Source: an uncultured Lachnospiraceae bacterium | GTDB taxonomy: Bacteria; Bacillota_A; Clostridia; Lachnospirales; Lachnospiraceae | NCBI GenBank assembly: GCA_947302185.1 | Contig: CAMYVI010000161.1 | Coordinates: 1-5,906, forward strand | Direction: 5' to 3' | DNA: 5,906 nucleotides | Shown here: one piece after another, positions 1 through 5,853 of the stretch | How positions within the stretch are numbered: the stretch's first letter is position 1 | How the letters are laid out: the number at the start of each line of letters is the position of its first letter | The notes under the pieces: generated by a model | The model's input: only the letters and a program-made list of their open reading frames with translations | What the model was told of the DNA's origin: nothing | The model's database searches: none | Translations under genes and position numbers: made by a program

Positions 1-14
1 CAGATGCAGGAATT

Positions 15-55
15 GAAAAGAAGAGTCGGGTATTCTGAGTGATCAGGACCGGCTC
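15..55 (-). terminator. Terminator-like hairpin (repeat unit 3)
   Basis: On the minus strand gagccgg (55-49) can pair with ccgactc (29-23), seven pairs including one G-U, across a 19-base loop, followed by ttcttttc (22-15). The plus strand also has a T-rich stretch just after the stem (atatttt, 56-62), so it could act in both directions if a gene lies beyond the left edge. The pairing is visible; termination is inferred. Confidence 0.4.
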
Positions 56-70
56 ATATTTTCTGGAAGG

Positions 71-121
71 AAAAATAAGGAAAGAGCCGGGTTTTCTGAA
101 TGAACAGCGACCCGGCTCTCT
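71..121 (-). terminator. Probable rho-independent terminator of the ABC exporter operon
   Basis: On the minus strand the arm 121-111 pairs with 91-81 to give an 11-pair stem, including a GC-rich gagccggg/cccggctc core and one G-U pair, with a 19-base loop. A T-rich tail (ccttattttt, 80-71) follows within two bases. It is the best stem of the three repeat units and lies about 45 bases past the stop codon of the distal permease gene. The loop is larger than usual for an intrinsic terminator. Confidence 0.55.
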
Positions 122-134
122 TTGGTTGAAGGAT

Positions 135-158
135 AAAAACTTCAAGGACCGGCTCCTT
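135..158 (-). terminator. Possible weak terminator just after the permease stop codon
   Basis: On the minus strand aagga (158-154) pairs with tcctt (148-144) around gccgg. Four bases (gaag) and then five T residues (139-135) follow. The gaag could also pair with cttc (170-167) inside the gene end. The stem is short, so this is a weak candidate that may work together with the stronger hairpin downstream. Confidence 0.35.
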
Positions 159-163
159 AATGA

Positions 164-913
164 TCAGAAGCTCAGCTCTTTTTTGTTGAATAATACGATT
201 GTCATCACAAGGAACAGGCCGACATATACAATCAGTCCGATCAGGACTTTCAGAATTGCGTAACCCGGCGCCCCGAGCATGAAGTCTGAAAAGGCCATTG
301 TTCCCAGAGCATTGTAGTCGAGTCTGTTAAGATGGTATTTCCCGACAAGCTCGACGGTGCCGCTCGCAAATGTGATAACTGCCGGCATCAGTACGGATGT
401 CAGGAGAAAAATGAATACAGAGATTGCGGAATTTCCTGTTAAATATATAAAGAATGAGGCGAAAGTAATATTGCCGATCATATTATATATACCCTGAAGG
501 AATTTGAATATAAGCATTTTAGCTTCAAATCCTGTCAGGTGAACTCTTAAAATCAGCATAAGGATCAGCGCCGAAACTGCATAGAATGCATTTACTGCTA
601 TGACGAGTATCACTACGTCTATGAATTTGGCCAGAATAATATCGGTTCTTGAATAACCACGGCCTATGAGCGTCGTCATGGCCATGGAGCGAATCTCGTC
701 GCCGTAAACGGAAAGGAGAATTACCACTCCGACCAAAATGAGGACCAAGACGTCATCGCCGAAATAAGTAGCGAATTTGAAACTTGTGAGGTCGCCTTTG
801 GAATTGAAGTAAACGAGCATGGCAACACTAGCGATTAAAGGAATTGCCATCATGATCCACAGCAGTTTTTTCTTTATGATTCGTCTGAAGTCGGCTTTAA
901 TAATGTTAATCAA
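164..913 (-). CDS. ABC-2 type exporter permease, second of two paralogues
   Basis: This 249-residue membrane protein is probably half of the transmembrane channel of the exporter powered by the ATPase encoded at 1626-2447. It has a short basic cytoplasmic N-terminus (KADFRRIIKKK) and about six hydrophobic segments near residues 17-36, 54-70, 98-122, 140-160, 163-184 and 218-241. The loop after helix 2 holds GDE (71-73) and IGRGYSR (83-89), resembling the coupling-helix region of BcrB/lantibiotic-immunity permeases. The C-terminus FNKKELSF matches its neighbour's FRKKEIEF. The start is TTG at 913-911: ggag (925-922) lies 8 bases upstream, and TTG overlaps the previous gene's TGA, which suggests translational coupling. 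The family is clear from layout and motifs; the substrate cannot be read from the sequence. Its last codons lie in the first unit of a downstream tandem repeat. Confidence 0.85.
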   Translation of the reverse strand: MINIIKADFRRIIKKKLLWIMMAIPLIASVAMLVYFNSKGDLTSFKFATYFGDDVLVLILVGVVILLSVYGDEIRSMAMTTLIGRGYSRTDIILAKFIDVVILVIAVNAFYAVSALILMLILRVHLTGFEAKMLIFKFLQGIYNMIGNITFASFFIYLTGNSAISVFIFLLTSVLMPAVITFASGTVELVGKYHLNRLDYNALGTMAFSDFMLGAPGYAILKVLIGLIVYVGLFLVMTIVLFNKKELSF

Positions 914-1629
914 AACTCTATCTCCTTTTTCCTGAAAACAACTGCTGCAAGAAGCAGCGCACCGACGATATAGATTACTATTGCGGGAATGATCTGATAA
1001 CCGATATTTCCTGCCGATATTTCCGCGTAAGCGGAATCGAGAAGACCGTCAAGGTAAAACTGGTATACTTGAATCTTCAGGAGGGTACCTATCATGTTGA
1101 GTGTGACTCCGAAGAATTCGCAAAGCACGACAAGTGCGATGATTCCCGGTGCTGTACTCCATGTAAGGTAGACAAAGAAGGATGCAATCGCCAGGTAGCT
1201 CATAGTTCTGATATAAAACATGAAAATGTAGAATGCAAGCGAAGCGCTCTGCAAGGGTGACGCCCCTACGTTAAAAACTATATTTCTCACGTAGTAAATG
1301 AGTTCCAGGACTGCAAAAAATAAGCCGGTCAGAATCAGACAATCAAGATATTTGGTTAAGACGACCCGGGTCCGTGATATCCCTCTTCCGATGATGCACT
1401 GGATGGCTCCTGTTTTCAGTTCGTCTCCGAATACGGACAGGTAAACATTGAGAGACACGATAACCGGTACAATCATCTTTATTACGGTTCTTTCGATCTC
1501 CAGCGTATCGGAGGTGTATTTTGCCTTTCCGCCAAACAGGAAAAGAAACAGAGATATGAGGAAAAGCCATATGTAGAAGGATATCTTTTTCAGGATTCTC
1601 CTCAGGTCGGCTTTAAGCAGATTTCTCAT
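910..1629 (-). CDS. ABC-2 type exporter permease, first of two paralogues
   Basis: This 239-residue integral membrane protein has about six hydrophobic segments near residues 17-33, 50-67, 96-117, 132-155, 162-183 and 211-232. It shares a layout with the next gene: the opening KADLRRILKK, the loop with GDE (68-70) and IGRGISR (80-86), a later SFFVYLT matching SFFIYLT, and the ending FRKKEIEF. The two are therefore old tandem duplicates that probably pair as a heterodimer. The ATG overlaps the TGA of the ATPase gene by four bases. Its ribosome site, ggaggag (1643-1637, 7 bases away), lies inside the 3' end of the ATPase gene, so translation is probably coupled. The expected role is the membrane part of a peptide or drug exporter of BcrAB/lantibiotic-immunity type; the substrate is unknown. 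Confidence 0.85.
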   Translation of the reverse strand: MRNLLKADLRRILKKISFYIWLFLISLFLFLFGGKAKYTSDTLEIERTVIKMIVPVIVSLNVYLSVFGDELKTGAIQCIIGRGISRTRVVLTKYLDCLILTGLFFAVLELIYYVRNIVFNVGASPLQSASLAFYIFMFYIRTMSYLAIASFFVYLTWSTAPGIIALVVLCEFFGVTLNMIGTLLKIQVYQFYLDGLLDSAYAEISAGNIGYQIIPAIVIYIVGALLLAAVVFRKKEIEF

Positions 1630-2447
1630 TCGTTTTCTCCTCCAATTAACCTGAAATAGAAGTCTTCCAATGTGGATTTCTCATGAATCTCTCTTGTAAT
1701 CTTTACGCCGCCTTCCGTAAGAAGCTTTTTCGCTTTTTCAAGATCGTCGACCGAGATTTCAACTGAAGCCTGTTTTTCCATCAGGTCATCCTGGGTTATT
1801 TCTTTCAGAATCGTACCTTCGTTCACAAATCCGAATCGATCAGCTGTGTTTTCCAGCTCCGCGAGGATGTGGGAGGATACTATGACGGTCATTCCGAAAT
1901 CCGAGCGGAATTTCTTTATCATGTTACGGACGTCGGCAATGCCCTGAGGATCCAGGCCGTTTGTCGGCTCGTCGAGGATGAGAAGTTCGGGATTGCCGAG
2001 GATGGCATTTGCAATACCGAGTCTCTGTTGCATGCCGAGTGAGAATCCTTTGAACGGAGTCTTAACATTTTCCAGACCGACGAGTTTCAGGACTCTGTCG
2101 ATTTCCGCAGGTGCCTCCTTGTCCGGAATACCCTTGACGGTCGCGTAGTATTTGAGATTCTCCCGGGCAGAGAGATAATCATAGAATTTTGTTCCTACAA
2201 GGAAACCGACTTTACTGCGGTTTTTAAAGAGCTGCTTGTCGTTTTTTGATTCGGCTATGGAAACTATGCCTGAGTTTTTTTCCGAAAGACCGAGGATCAT
2301 CTTAAAGATCGTAGTTTTTCCTGCGCCGTTACGACCTACGAGTCCGTAAATATCGCCTTTCTTTACCAGCATGTTGACGTCTTTGAGAACAGCATGATTT
2401 CCGTAGCTTTTGGTTACATGCTCCAACCTTACTATCGATTCACTCAT
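1626..2447 (-). CDS. ABC transporter ATP-binding protein, BcrA/lantibiotic-immunity type
   Basis: This 273-residue cytoplasmic ATPase is the expected motor for the two downstream permeases. All main motifs are present: Walker A GRNGAGKTT (38-46), signature FSLGMQQR (135-142), Walker B LLILDEP (155-161), D-loop GLDP (164-167) and switch histidine H193 in SSH. The segment KFYDYLSARENLKYYA (87-102) is typical of the BcrA-like exporter branch. At the Q-loop position, where this branch usually has E or Q, the sequence reads FLVGTKF, so a glycine appears to replace it. A C-terminal extension of about 60 residues follows the core, as is common in the branch. The ATG is supported by gaaagga (2460-2454) six bases upstream. 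Resistance to or export of an antimicrobial peptide is the family-based inference; no dedicated two-component regulator is in the window. Confidence 0.92.
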   Translation of the reverse strand: MSESIVRLEHVTKSYGNHAVLKDVNMLVKKGDIYGLVGRNGAGKTTIFKMILGLSEKNSGIVSIAESKNDKQLFKNRSKVGFLVGTKFYDYLSARENLKYYATVKGIPDKEAPAEIDRVLKLVGLENVKTPFKGFSLGMQQRLGIANAILGNPELLILDEPTNGLDPQGIADVRNMIKKFRSDFGMTVIVSSHILAELENTADRFGFVNEGTILKEITQDDLMEKQASVEISVDDLEKAKKLLTEGGVKITREIHEKSTLEDFYFRLIGGENE

Positions 2448-2544
2448 ATTGGTTCCTTTCTGTGTGTGAATACTTCTTCACGTATTGAACGAATGTCAGA
2501 AGTTCTTGCGCGGTGCGGTAAGAACGCTGAAGAGTTCATATATC

Positions 2545-2574
2545 TTCATACATTTTCCGCGACGGATTTCGCAA
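2545..2574 (-). promoter_or_regulatory. Weak candidate promoter for the ABC exporter operon
   Basis: On the minus strand a TTGCGA box (2574-2569) and a TATGAA box (2550-2545) are 18 bases apart, each matching consensus at four of six positions. They lie about 100 bases before the ATPase start, in the 139-base gap after the peptidase gene. No clear terminator is seen in this gap, so the operon may also receive read-through from the peptidase promoter. Confidence 0.28.
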
Positions 2575-2586
2575 GTAACATTATGT

Positions 2587-4674
2587 TCACCAGACTGCAA
2601 TGCGCTTCTTTTCCTCGAGATACATACCGTCTCCGGGTTTTACATCGTAGGTTTTGTAGAATTCGTCAAATTGCTGGATGCCTACATTTACTCTCAGGTA
2701 GTTGAGCGGGTGCACGTCGTGTGCATATACGGACTCCTCGTCCTTTAACGAATGGACTGCCGCAAATACCTTGCCGTAATGTCTGAAGTACTTGTCATAG
2801 TCAAATCCCGGAATACTTTCAGCCATTTTAAGCGTCACCCGAAATCCGCCCATATCTGCGGTGGCTTCCTGTGCCACATTGTTGCCGTCGATTCTCTGTG
2901 CGCCCTTATAGGGAATGATAGTTGAGTAATAACGAGCGACTTTGTCATTTTTGTCTGAGAAAGCCATCTGGTCTTCTTCGGGCATCCACTGCATTTCGAA
3001 CCCGTTTTTGTCATATCTGACGCCGGTGTTGTCGAATCCGTGAGTGATTTCATGTCCTACTATTGCTCCGATTCCTGAGAGCAGTTCTTCATCTGATATA
3101 TCTGTATAGTATACAGGGTCTTCGAGTATGCCGACAAATATGTAAATGGCGTTGTTATTCGGGATATACACCGCGTTGGTCTGTGTCGTACTGATCTGGA
3201 TATCATAAGGATTCCAAAATGTTCGGTCATAAGGTCTCGTTGAGAGATCGGCCTGTCTTCTGAGGTATGCCTTATAAGTTTCAAAGGCTGCCTCTATCAA
3301 ATTTCCGCCCTCCTCTTTCGAGGTGATATTTACATCGGAAAAATCCAGTATCTCTTCAGAGGGATGAATGATGTGTATTGAAATTTCATCCAGTTTTTCG
3401 ATGCAGGCGGCTTTGCCTTTTTCAGACATCCAGTCCTCATTTTCAAAGACATCATGGTAGGTCTCTATGATTTTTTCGGTCATTTTTAAGAGCCGGTCTT
3501 GGCTGGACGGATTGAAGAATTTGCCTGTGTAATTCTGATCAAGAGCAGCTTCAAGAACAGGATCCCTGGCGATCAGGAGATCAAACAGGAGTGCATTATT
3601 TCTTTTCTCTTCATCGGGCTCGGACGCTTTATCGTTTTTGTTCGTTGTCTGTCTTGACATTCCGAGCTTATAGAAAGCGGTCTGCGTATCCTCATCCAGA
3701 AAGCGGATAGTCTGCATGATGTATTGTGCTATGAGGAAAGATTTCAGCTCCGGCAGGCTGGACTCTTTGCACATCTGTGCGAGCTGCCGCAGATATGCCA
3801 TGTCGACCAGATATCGTTCCGTATCCTGAAAGCCCCGTGCATCCAGATATTCGAGAAGAGGGTAGCTCTCCGCCGCCTGTTCGAGGTCAGATCTGCTGTA
3901 GGATATGTCGCGCAGTTCTTCCGATGTTAAAGAGCTCTGTTTGGATGCGATCGTTTTTTCCATACGGAAGTTTTCATCTGCGATCCGGCCGGCAGCAGAT
4001 GTGTCGTAGCCTGTTTTTTCAAGAATGAATATAAGCTGATCGCGGGTACATTCCATATTGTCAAGAGCGTTGTTATCCAGCTTATAGTAGATTTCGGGGT
4101 CTTCACCGAGCGACAGGGTAGGGAATGACACAAATGTTATGTAGGCGGTAGGGTCTGCCGGAGAATGCACAACTGCTCGTATAGTCAGCGGAGCGACAGC
4201 CAGAGGGTTGTCCTCAGTGCTGCAGATCCAGCTGTACAGGTCATCGACGCTGCTGATTGATTCAATTTTATCCAGGTACGTTTTGAGAGGGTCGACTCCT
4301 TGACTTTTTCTGAGCTCCCGGTCTTCAGCGATAGCTGCGTATTTTCTGACTTCATCCATGCCTTTGTTCCGGACGGATGTGTCTTCGAGAAGTTCGCGTT
4401 TTCGCTTAAGACTCAGATCGTGTATAGCTTCTAAGGGCGTGTCGGGCGTGCTTTTATCAAGTATGATTTCTTTCATCATTGCAGCGGCGAAGTCATCTTG
4501 TACACGGTATTCGGCGTTGAGGTCAACAGCGCCTTCGATGTTGGAGTCTATCCATTTGTTGCCGGATGAGAGGCTGTCGCTATTGCAGCCTGTGAAGAGC
4601 AGGCCGAGGACGAGAGCGAGCGGCAGGAAGCGCTTTCCGGCTTTGCGGGTCAGGTGCGGATTTATGGGGATCAT
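2587..4674 (-). CDS. Lipoprotein M13-family zinc metallopeptidase (neprilysin/PepO-like)
   Basis: This 695-residue zinc endopeptidase probably cleaves oligopeptides at the outer face of the membrane. Counting from the ATG at 4674, a basic N-terminus and hydrophobic stretch end in the lipobox LFTGC, with Cys30 the likely lipidated residue. The C-terminal catalytic domain holds NAVYIP (500-505), a substrate-binding strand in the family, HEITH (541-545, zinc ligands H541 and H545 with catalytic E542), and QEATAD (602-607, third zinc ligand E603 with D607). HPLNYLRV (655-662) and the terminal AVW are also typical, so the protein is complete. The long N-terminal half is the variable cap domain. 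A GTG at 4689 is possible, but it overlaps the ggaggtga ribosome site (4693-4686); the ATG sits 11 bases from that site and is preferred. An exporter operon follows 139 bases downstream; a shared role in peptide handling is only a guess. Confidence 0.93.
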   Translation of the reverse strand: MIPINPHLTRKAGKRFLPLALVLGLLFTGCNSDSLSSGNKWIDSNIEGAVDLNAEYRVQDDFAAAMMKEIILDKSTPDTPLEAIHDLSLKRKRELLEDTSVRNKGMDEVRKYAAIAEDRELRKSQGVDPLKTYLDKIESISSVDDLYSWICSTEDNPLAVAPLTIRAVVHSPADPTAYITFVSFPTLSLGEDPEIYYKLDNNALDNMECTRDQLIFILEKTGYDTSAAGRIADENFRMEKTIASKQSSLTSEELRDISYSRSDLEQAAESYPLLEYLDARGFQDTERYLVDMAYLRQLAQMCKESSLPELKSFLIAQYIMQTIRFLDEDTQTAFYKLGMSRQTTNKNDKASEPDEEKRNNALLFDLLIARDPVLEAALDQNYTGKFFNPSSQDRLLKMTEKIIETYHDVFENEDWMSEKGKAACIEKLDEISIHIIHPSEEILDFSDVNITSKEEGGNLIEAAFETYKAYLRRQADLSTRPYDRTFWNPYDIQISTTQTNAVYIPNNNAIYIFVGILEDPVYYTDISDEELLSGIGAIVGHEITHGFDNTGVRYDKNGFEMQWMPEEDQMAFSDKNDKVARYYSTIIPYKGAQRIDGNNVAQEATADMGGFRVTLKMAESIPGFDYDKYFRHYGKVFAAVHSLKDEESVYAHDVHPLNYLRVNVGIQQFDEFYKTYDVKPGDGMYLEEKKRIAVW

Positions 4675-4702
4675 TGGTTTTGCTTTCACCTCCGATTCGT
4701 AG

Positions 4703-4746
4703 AATTGTGTGATTATTATACGATGCTATCTGTATAAGACACAATT
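4703..4746. promoter_or_regulatory. Inverted repeat flanking the peptidase promoter, possible operator
   Basis: aattgtgt (4703-4710) and acacaatt (4739-4746) are exact reverse complements, 28 bases apart. One arm covers the -35 box and the other lies at the expected transcription start, so a bound dimer or tetramer could block the promoter. The repeat is seen directly; a regulatory role is inference, and no candidate regulator gene lies in the window. Confidence 0.35.
4715..4744 (-). promoter_or_regulatory. Sigma-A-like promoter of the M13 peptidase gene
   Basis: On the minus strand a perfect TATAAT (4720-4715) is preceded at 18 bases by TTGTGT (4744-4739), which keeps the TTG of the -35 consensus. 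Transcription would start near 4708, giving a leader of about 34 bases to the preferred ATG. The surroundings are AT-rich. This is the only convincing promoter seen for the peptidase gene. Confidence 0.6.
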
Positions 4747-4791
4747 ATTGAAAATTTGATAAAGGTTGTATATTGAATTGAGTGGGTCGGG

Positions 4792-4846
4792 CTCTGTCAG
4801 ACTCCGGTCAAACTCTGGTCGGGCCCCAACCAGGCCTCAATCAGGG
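4792..4846. repeat. Degenerate tandem repeat of 10-12 base units
   Basis: Five consecutive units can be aligned: ctctgtcaga, ctccggtcaaa, ctctggtcggg, ccccaaccagg, cctcaatcaggg. They share a pattern of pyrimidine start, centre and -tca- or -cca-, followed by purines. The array runs directly into the gggacggtt repeats. No function is evident. Confidence 0.4.
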
Positions 4847-4895
4847 ACGGTTCTTAACGATTGGGGACGGTTCTTAACGGTTAGGGACGGTTCTT
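4844..4895 (+). repeat. Three tandem 20-base gggacggttcttaac units
   Basis: gggacggttcttaacg starts at 4844 and again at 4864, and gggacggttctt starts at 4884, giving an exact 20-base period with four variable bases between the first units. The same motif and period recur at 5852-5902, beyond the other end of the ATPase gene, and in the same orientation. It lies just past the ATPase stop codon; no T-rich terminator tail is present. Confidence 0.8.
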
Positions 4896-4925
4896 GCCAG
4901 GGCACTTTCCGCAGATTTTTCCGCC

Positions 4926-5759
4926 TTAAACTTTTTTATCCAGATAAGTCTGCCGCATGTAGAGTCCGATCGGAAAGATCTCCATGGATACGGCGGGAGC
5001 GGAAGCTGCATGCCGGGGCAGCACGGAGGCGTCCGATCCTGCGGCAGCATTTTCCGGCTGTGCTGCGGAGCTGGGAGCAGCCGCTGCATTTGCAAAATCT
5101 TCATCCTTCAGCTTGCGGGCAATTTCCTCGCTGCAGCAGGCGCACAGGACCGGGAGACCGCTTTGCGCGCCGACTTTTTCGGCAAATTCGAATCCCTCAA
5201 GAACATCGCGGGCAGTGGTTTCTCGGATAAAGTGGCTGTTTGAGACAAGGCCGGTCACGGTGAGGCCCGTTGTGGATTCGATGGCTTTTATCTCTGCGAG
5301 GTTTTTTTCGACGGTGTCGGTGCCCGGGCGGTTCATATTGACTACGTACAGCATGCGGTATTCGCCGCCGAAGTGTTTGCGGAACTGGTTGAGGATCATC
5401 GCACCGGTGTTGTTGCCTCCCGTGTCCATGATGACATGGCATTCAGGGTTCTGGACGGGGGCGAGGATTGCGGGGTCGAGCGTCTGAAGTTCGGAGCCGT
5501 TGCGGCCGTGGTAGGGGTCGGAGTAGACGCGGATGCCCCTGCTTTCCATTGCTTCCGTGAGCTCGCGGCTACGGAAGTAGGGGTTTTCGAGATCGAGGTC
5601 GCAGAGAGCGAGGGCGGGAAGGTCGGCGGCTCCCTCGTCGCGCAGCGCCGCGAGGGCGAAGGCGAGGGAGACGGAGAATTCGGTCTTGCCGCTGCCGAAG
5701 TGGCCGGTTACGAGGATGATGCGGGGACCGGTGGCTATGTCTTTCAGAAAGTTGGTCAT
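4926..5759 (-). CDS. P-loop NTPase of the MinD/CobQ-like superfamily
   Basis: This 277-residue, probably soluble ATP-binding protein has Walker A GHFGSGKTE (19-27), CDLDLENPYFRSRE (53-66), a Walker B-like strand VIMDTGGNNTGA (109-120), NMNRPGTDT (141-149) and SNSHFIRETT (173-182). This motif set matches a conserved, poorly characterised ATPase that I associate with anaerobic Firmicutes, sometimes beside 2-oxoacid:ferredoxin oxidoreductase genes, none of which is here. Residues 223-258 are an Ala/Ser/Pro-rich, probably disordered insert, followed by the conserved ending FPIGLYMRQTYLDKK. The ATG has aaggagg (5772-5766) six bases upstream. Its DNA is richer in GC than its neighbours' (42 of 60 bases at 5641-5700, against 21 of 60 at 2221-2280), which explains long open frames on the other strand. 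The exact cellular role is unknown. Confidence 0.85.
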   Translation of the reverse strand: MTNFLKDIATGPRIILVTGHFGSGKTEFSVSLAFALAALRDEGAADLPALALCDLDLENPYFRSRELTEAMESRGIRVYSDPYHGRNGSELQTLDPAILAPVQNPECHVIMDTGGNNTGAMILNQFRKHFGGEYRMLYVVNMNRPGTDTVEKNLAEIKAIESTTGLTVTGLVSNSHFIRETTARDVLEGFEFAEKVGAQSGLPVLCACCSEEIARKLKDEDFANAAAAPSSAAQPENAAAGSDASVLPRHAASAPAVSMEIFPIGLYMRQTYLDKKV

Positions 5760-5794
5760 GTCGGACCTCCTTGTATTGTAATTTTTCTGGTTTC

Positions 5795-5823
5795 ATTATC
5801 GTGGGCGGGGGTGGGGTTGTCAA
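5795..5823 (-). promoter_or_regulatory. Near-consensus sigma-A promoter of the P-loop ATPase gene
   Basis: On the minus strand a perfect TTGACA (5823-5818) is followed after exactly 17 bases by GATAAT (5800-5795), five of six matches to TATAAT. Transcription would start near 5788, leaving a leader of about 28 bases with the ribosome site at 5772-5766. The spacer is almost all C and A. The promoter lies next to the short repeats on the right edge, so they sit just upstream of it. Confidence 0.7.
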
Positions 5824-5829
5824 GGCTCT

Positions 5830-5853
5830 GACAGGATCGACAGGCCCGACAGG
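5830..5853 (+). repeat. Short 9-base tandem repeat of gacagg
   Basis: gacagg occurs at 5830, 5839 and 5848, each nine bases apart, with atc and ccc between. The last copy merges into the first gggacggtt unit of the adjoining repeat. It lies just upstream of the -35 box of the ATPase promoter. Confidence 0.55.

Larger units (their letters stand above)
23..190 (-). repeat. Three degenerate tandem copies of a ~60-base hairpin unit
   Basis: Read on the minus strand, units begin near 190, 130 and 68, each opening with ttcaac or ttccag, then an A-rich stretch, a gagccgg-like arm, a ctg-tca-tcag core and a T-rich tail. The period is about 60-62 bases. Units 2 and 3 form hairpins with complementary arms (gagccggg with cccggctc; gagccgg with ccgactc) and 19-base loops. 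Unit 3's loop can form a small inner stem, ctga/tcag, around a four-base loop. Unit 1 has lost the complementary arm and overlaps the last eight codons and stop of the permease gene. The repeat is seen directly; its origin, by duplication of the gene end with its terminator or as a structured intergenic element, is inference. Confidence 0.6.

Noticed and set aside
39..263. Plus-strand open frame of 74 codons over the left repeats
   Set aside because: It spans repeat units whose period is not a steady multiple of three and then runs antisense into the permease gene. There is no convincing ribosome site.
2448..2586. Terminator after the peptidase gene
   Set aside because: The only stems found are four- or five-pair (tccg/cgga near 2556-2566; aatac/gtatt near 2469-2486) and neither is followed by a T-rich tail on the minus strand.
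2394..2748. Plus-strand frames of 103 and 87 codons in the peptidase-exporter gap
   Set aside because: Most of their length is antisense to the peptidase and ATPase genes, and their protein sequences show no recognisable family features.
4675..4689. GTG at 4689 as the start of the peptidase
   Set aside because: It lies inside the ggaggtga ribosome site, leaving no spacing. The ATG at 4674 has acceptable spacing and still gives a full lipoprotein signal peptide.
4815..4833. Hairpin ctggt/accag downstream of the ATPase gene as a terminator
   Set aside because: The stem is five pairs with no T tract on either strand. It fits better as part of the degenerate tandem array.
4844..4895. Possible CRISPR array
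   Set aside because: The repeats are about 16 bases with only four bases between them and no cas genes. There are no spacers of normal length.
4984..5487. Plus-strand open frame of 167 codons
   Set aside because: It lies antisense within the GC-rich ATPase gene, has low-complexity composition, no ribosome site and no recognisable motif. The minus-strand frame has clear P-loop motifs.
5373..5831. Plus-strand open frame of 152 codons
   Set aside because: It is antisense to the ATPase gene and its promoter, rich in Val, Gly and Glu as expected from the complement of GC-rich codons, and shows no domain.
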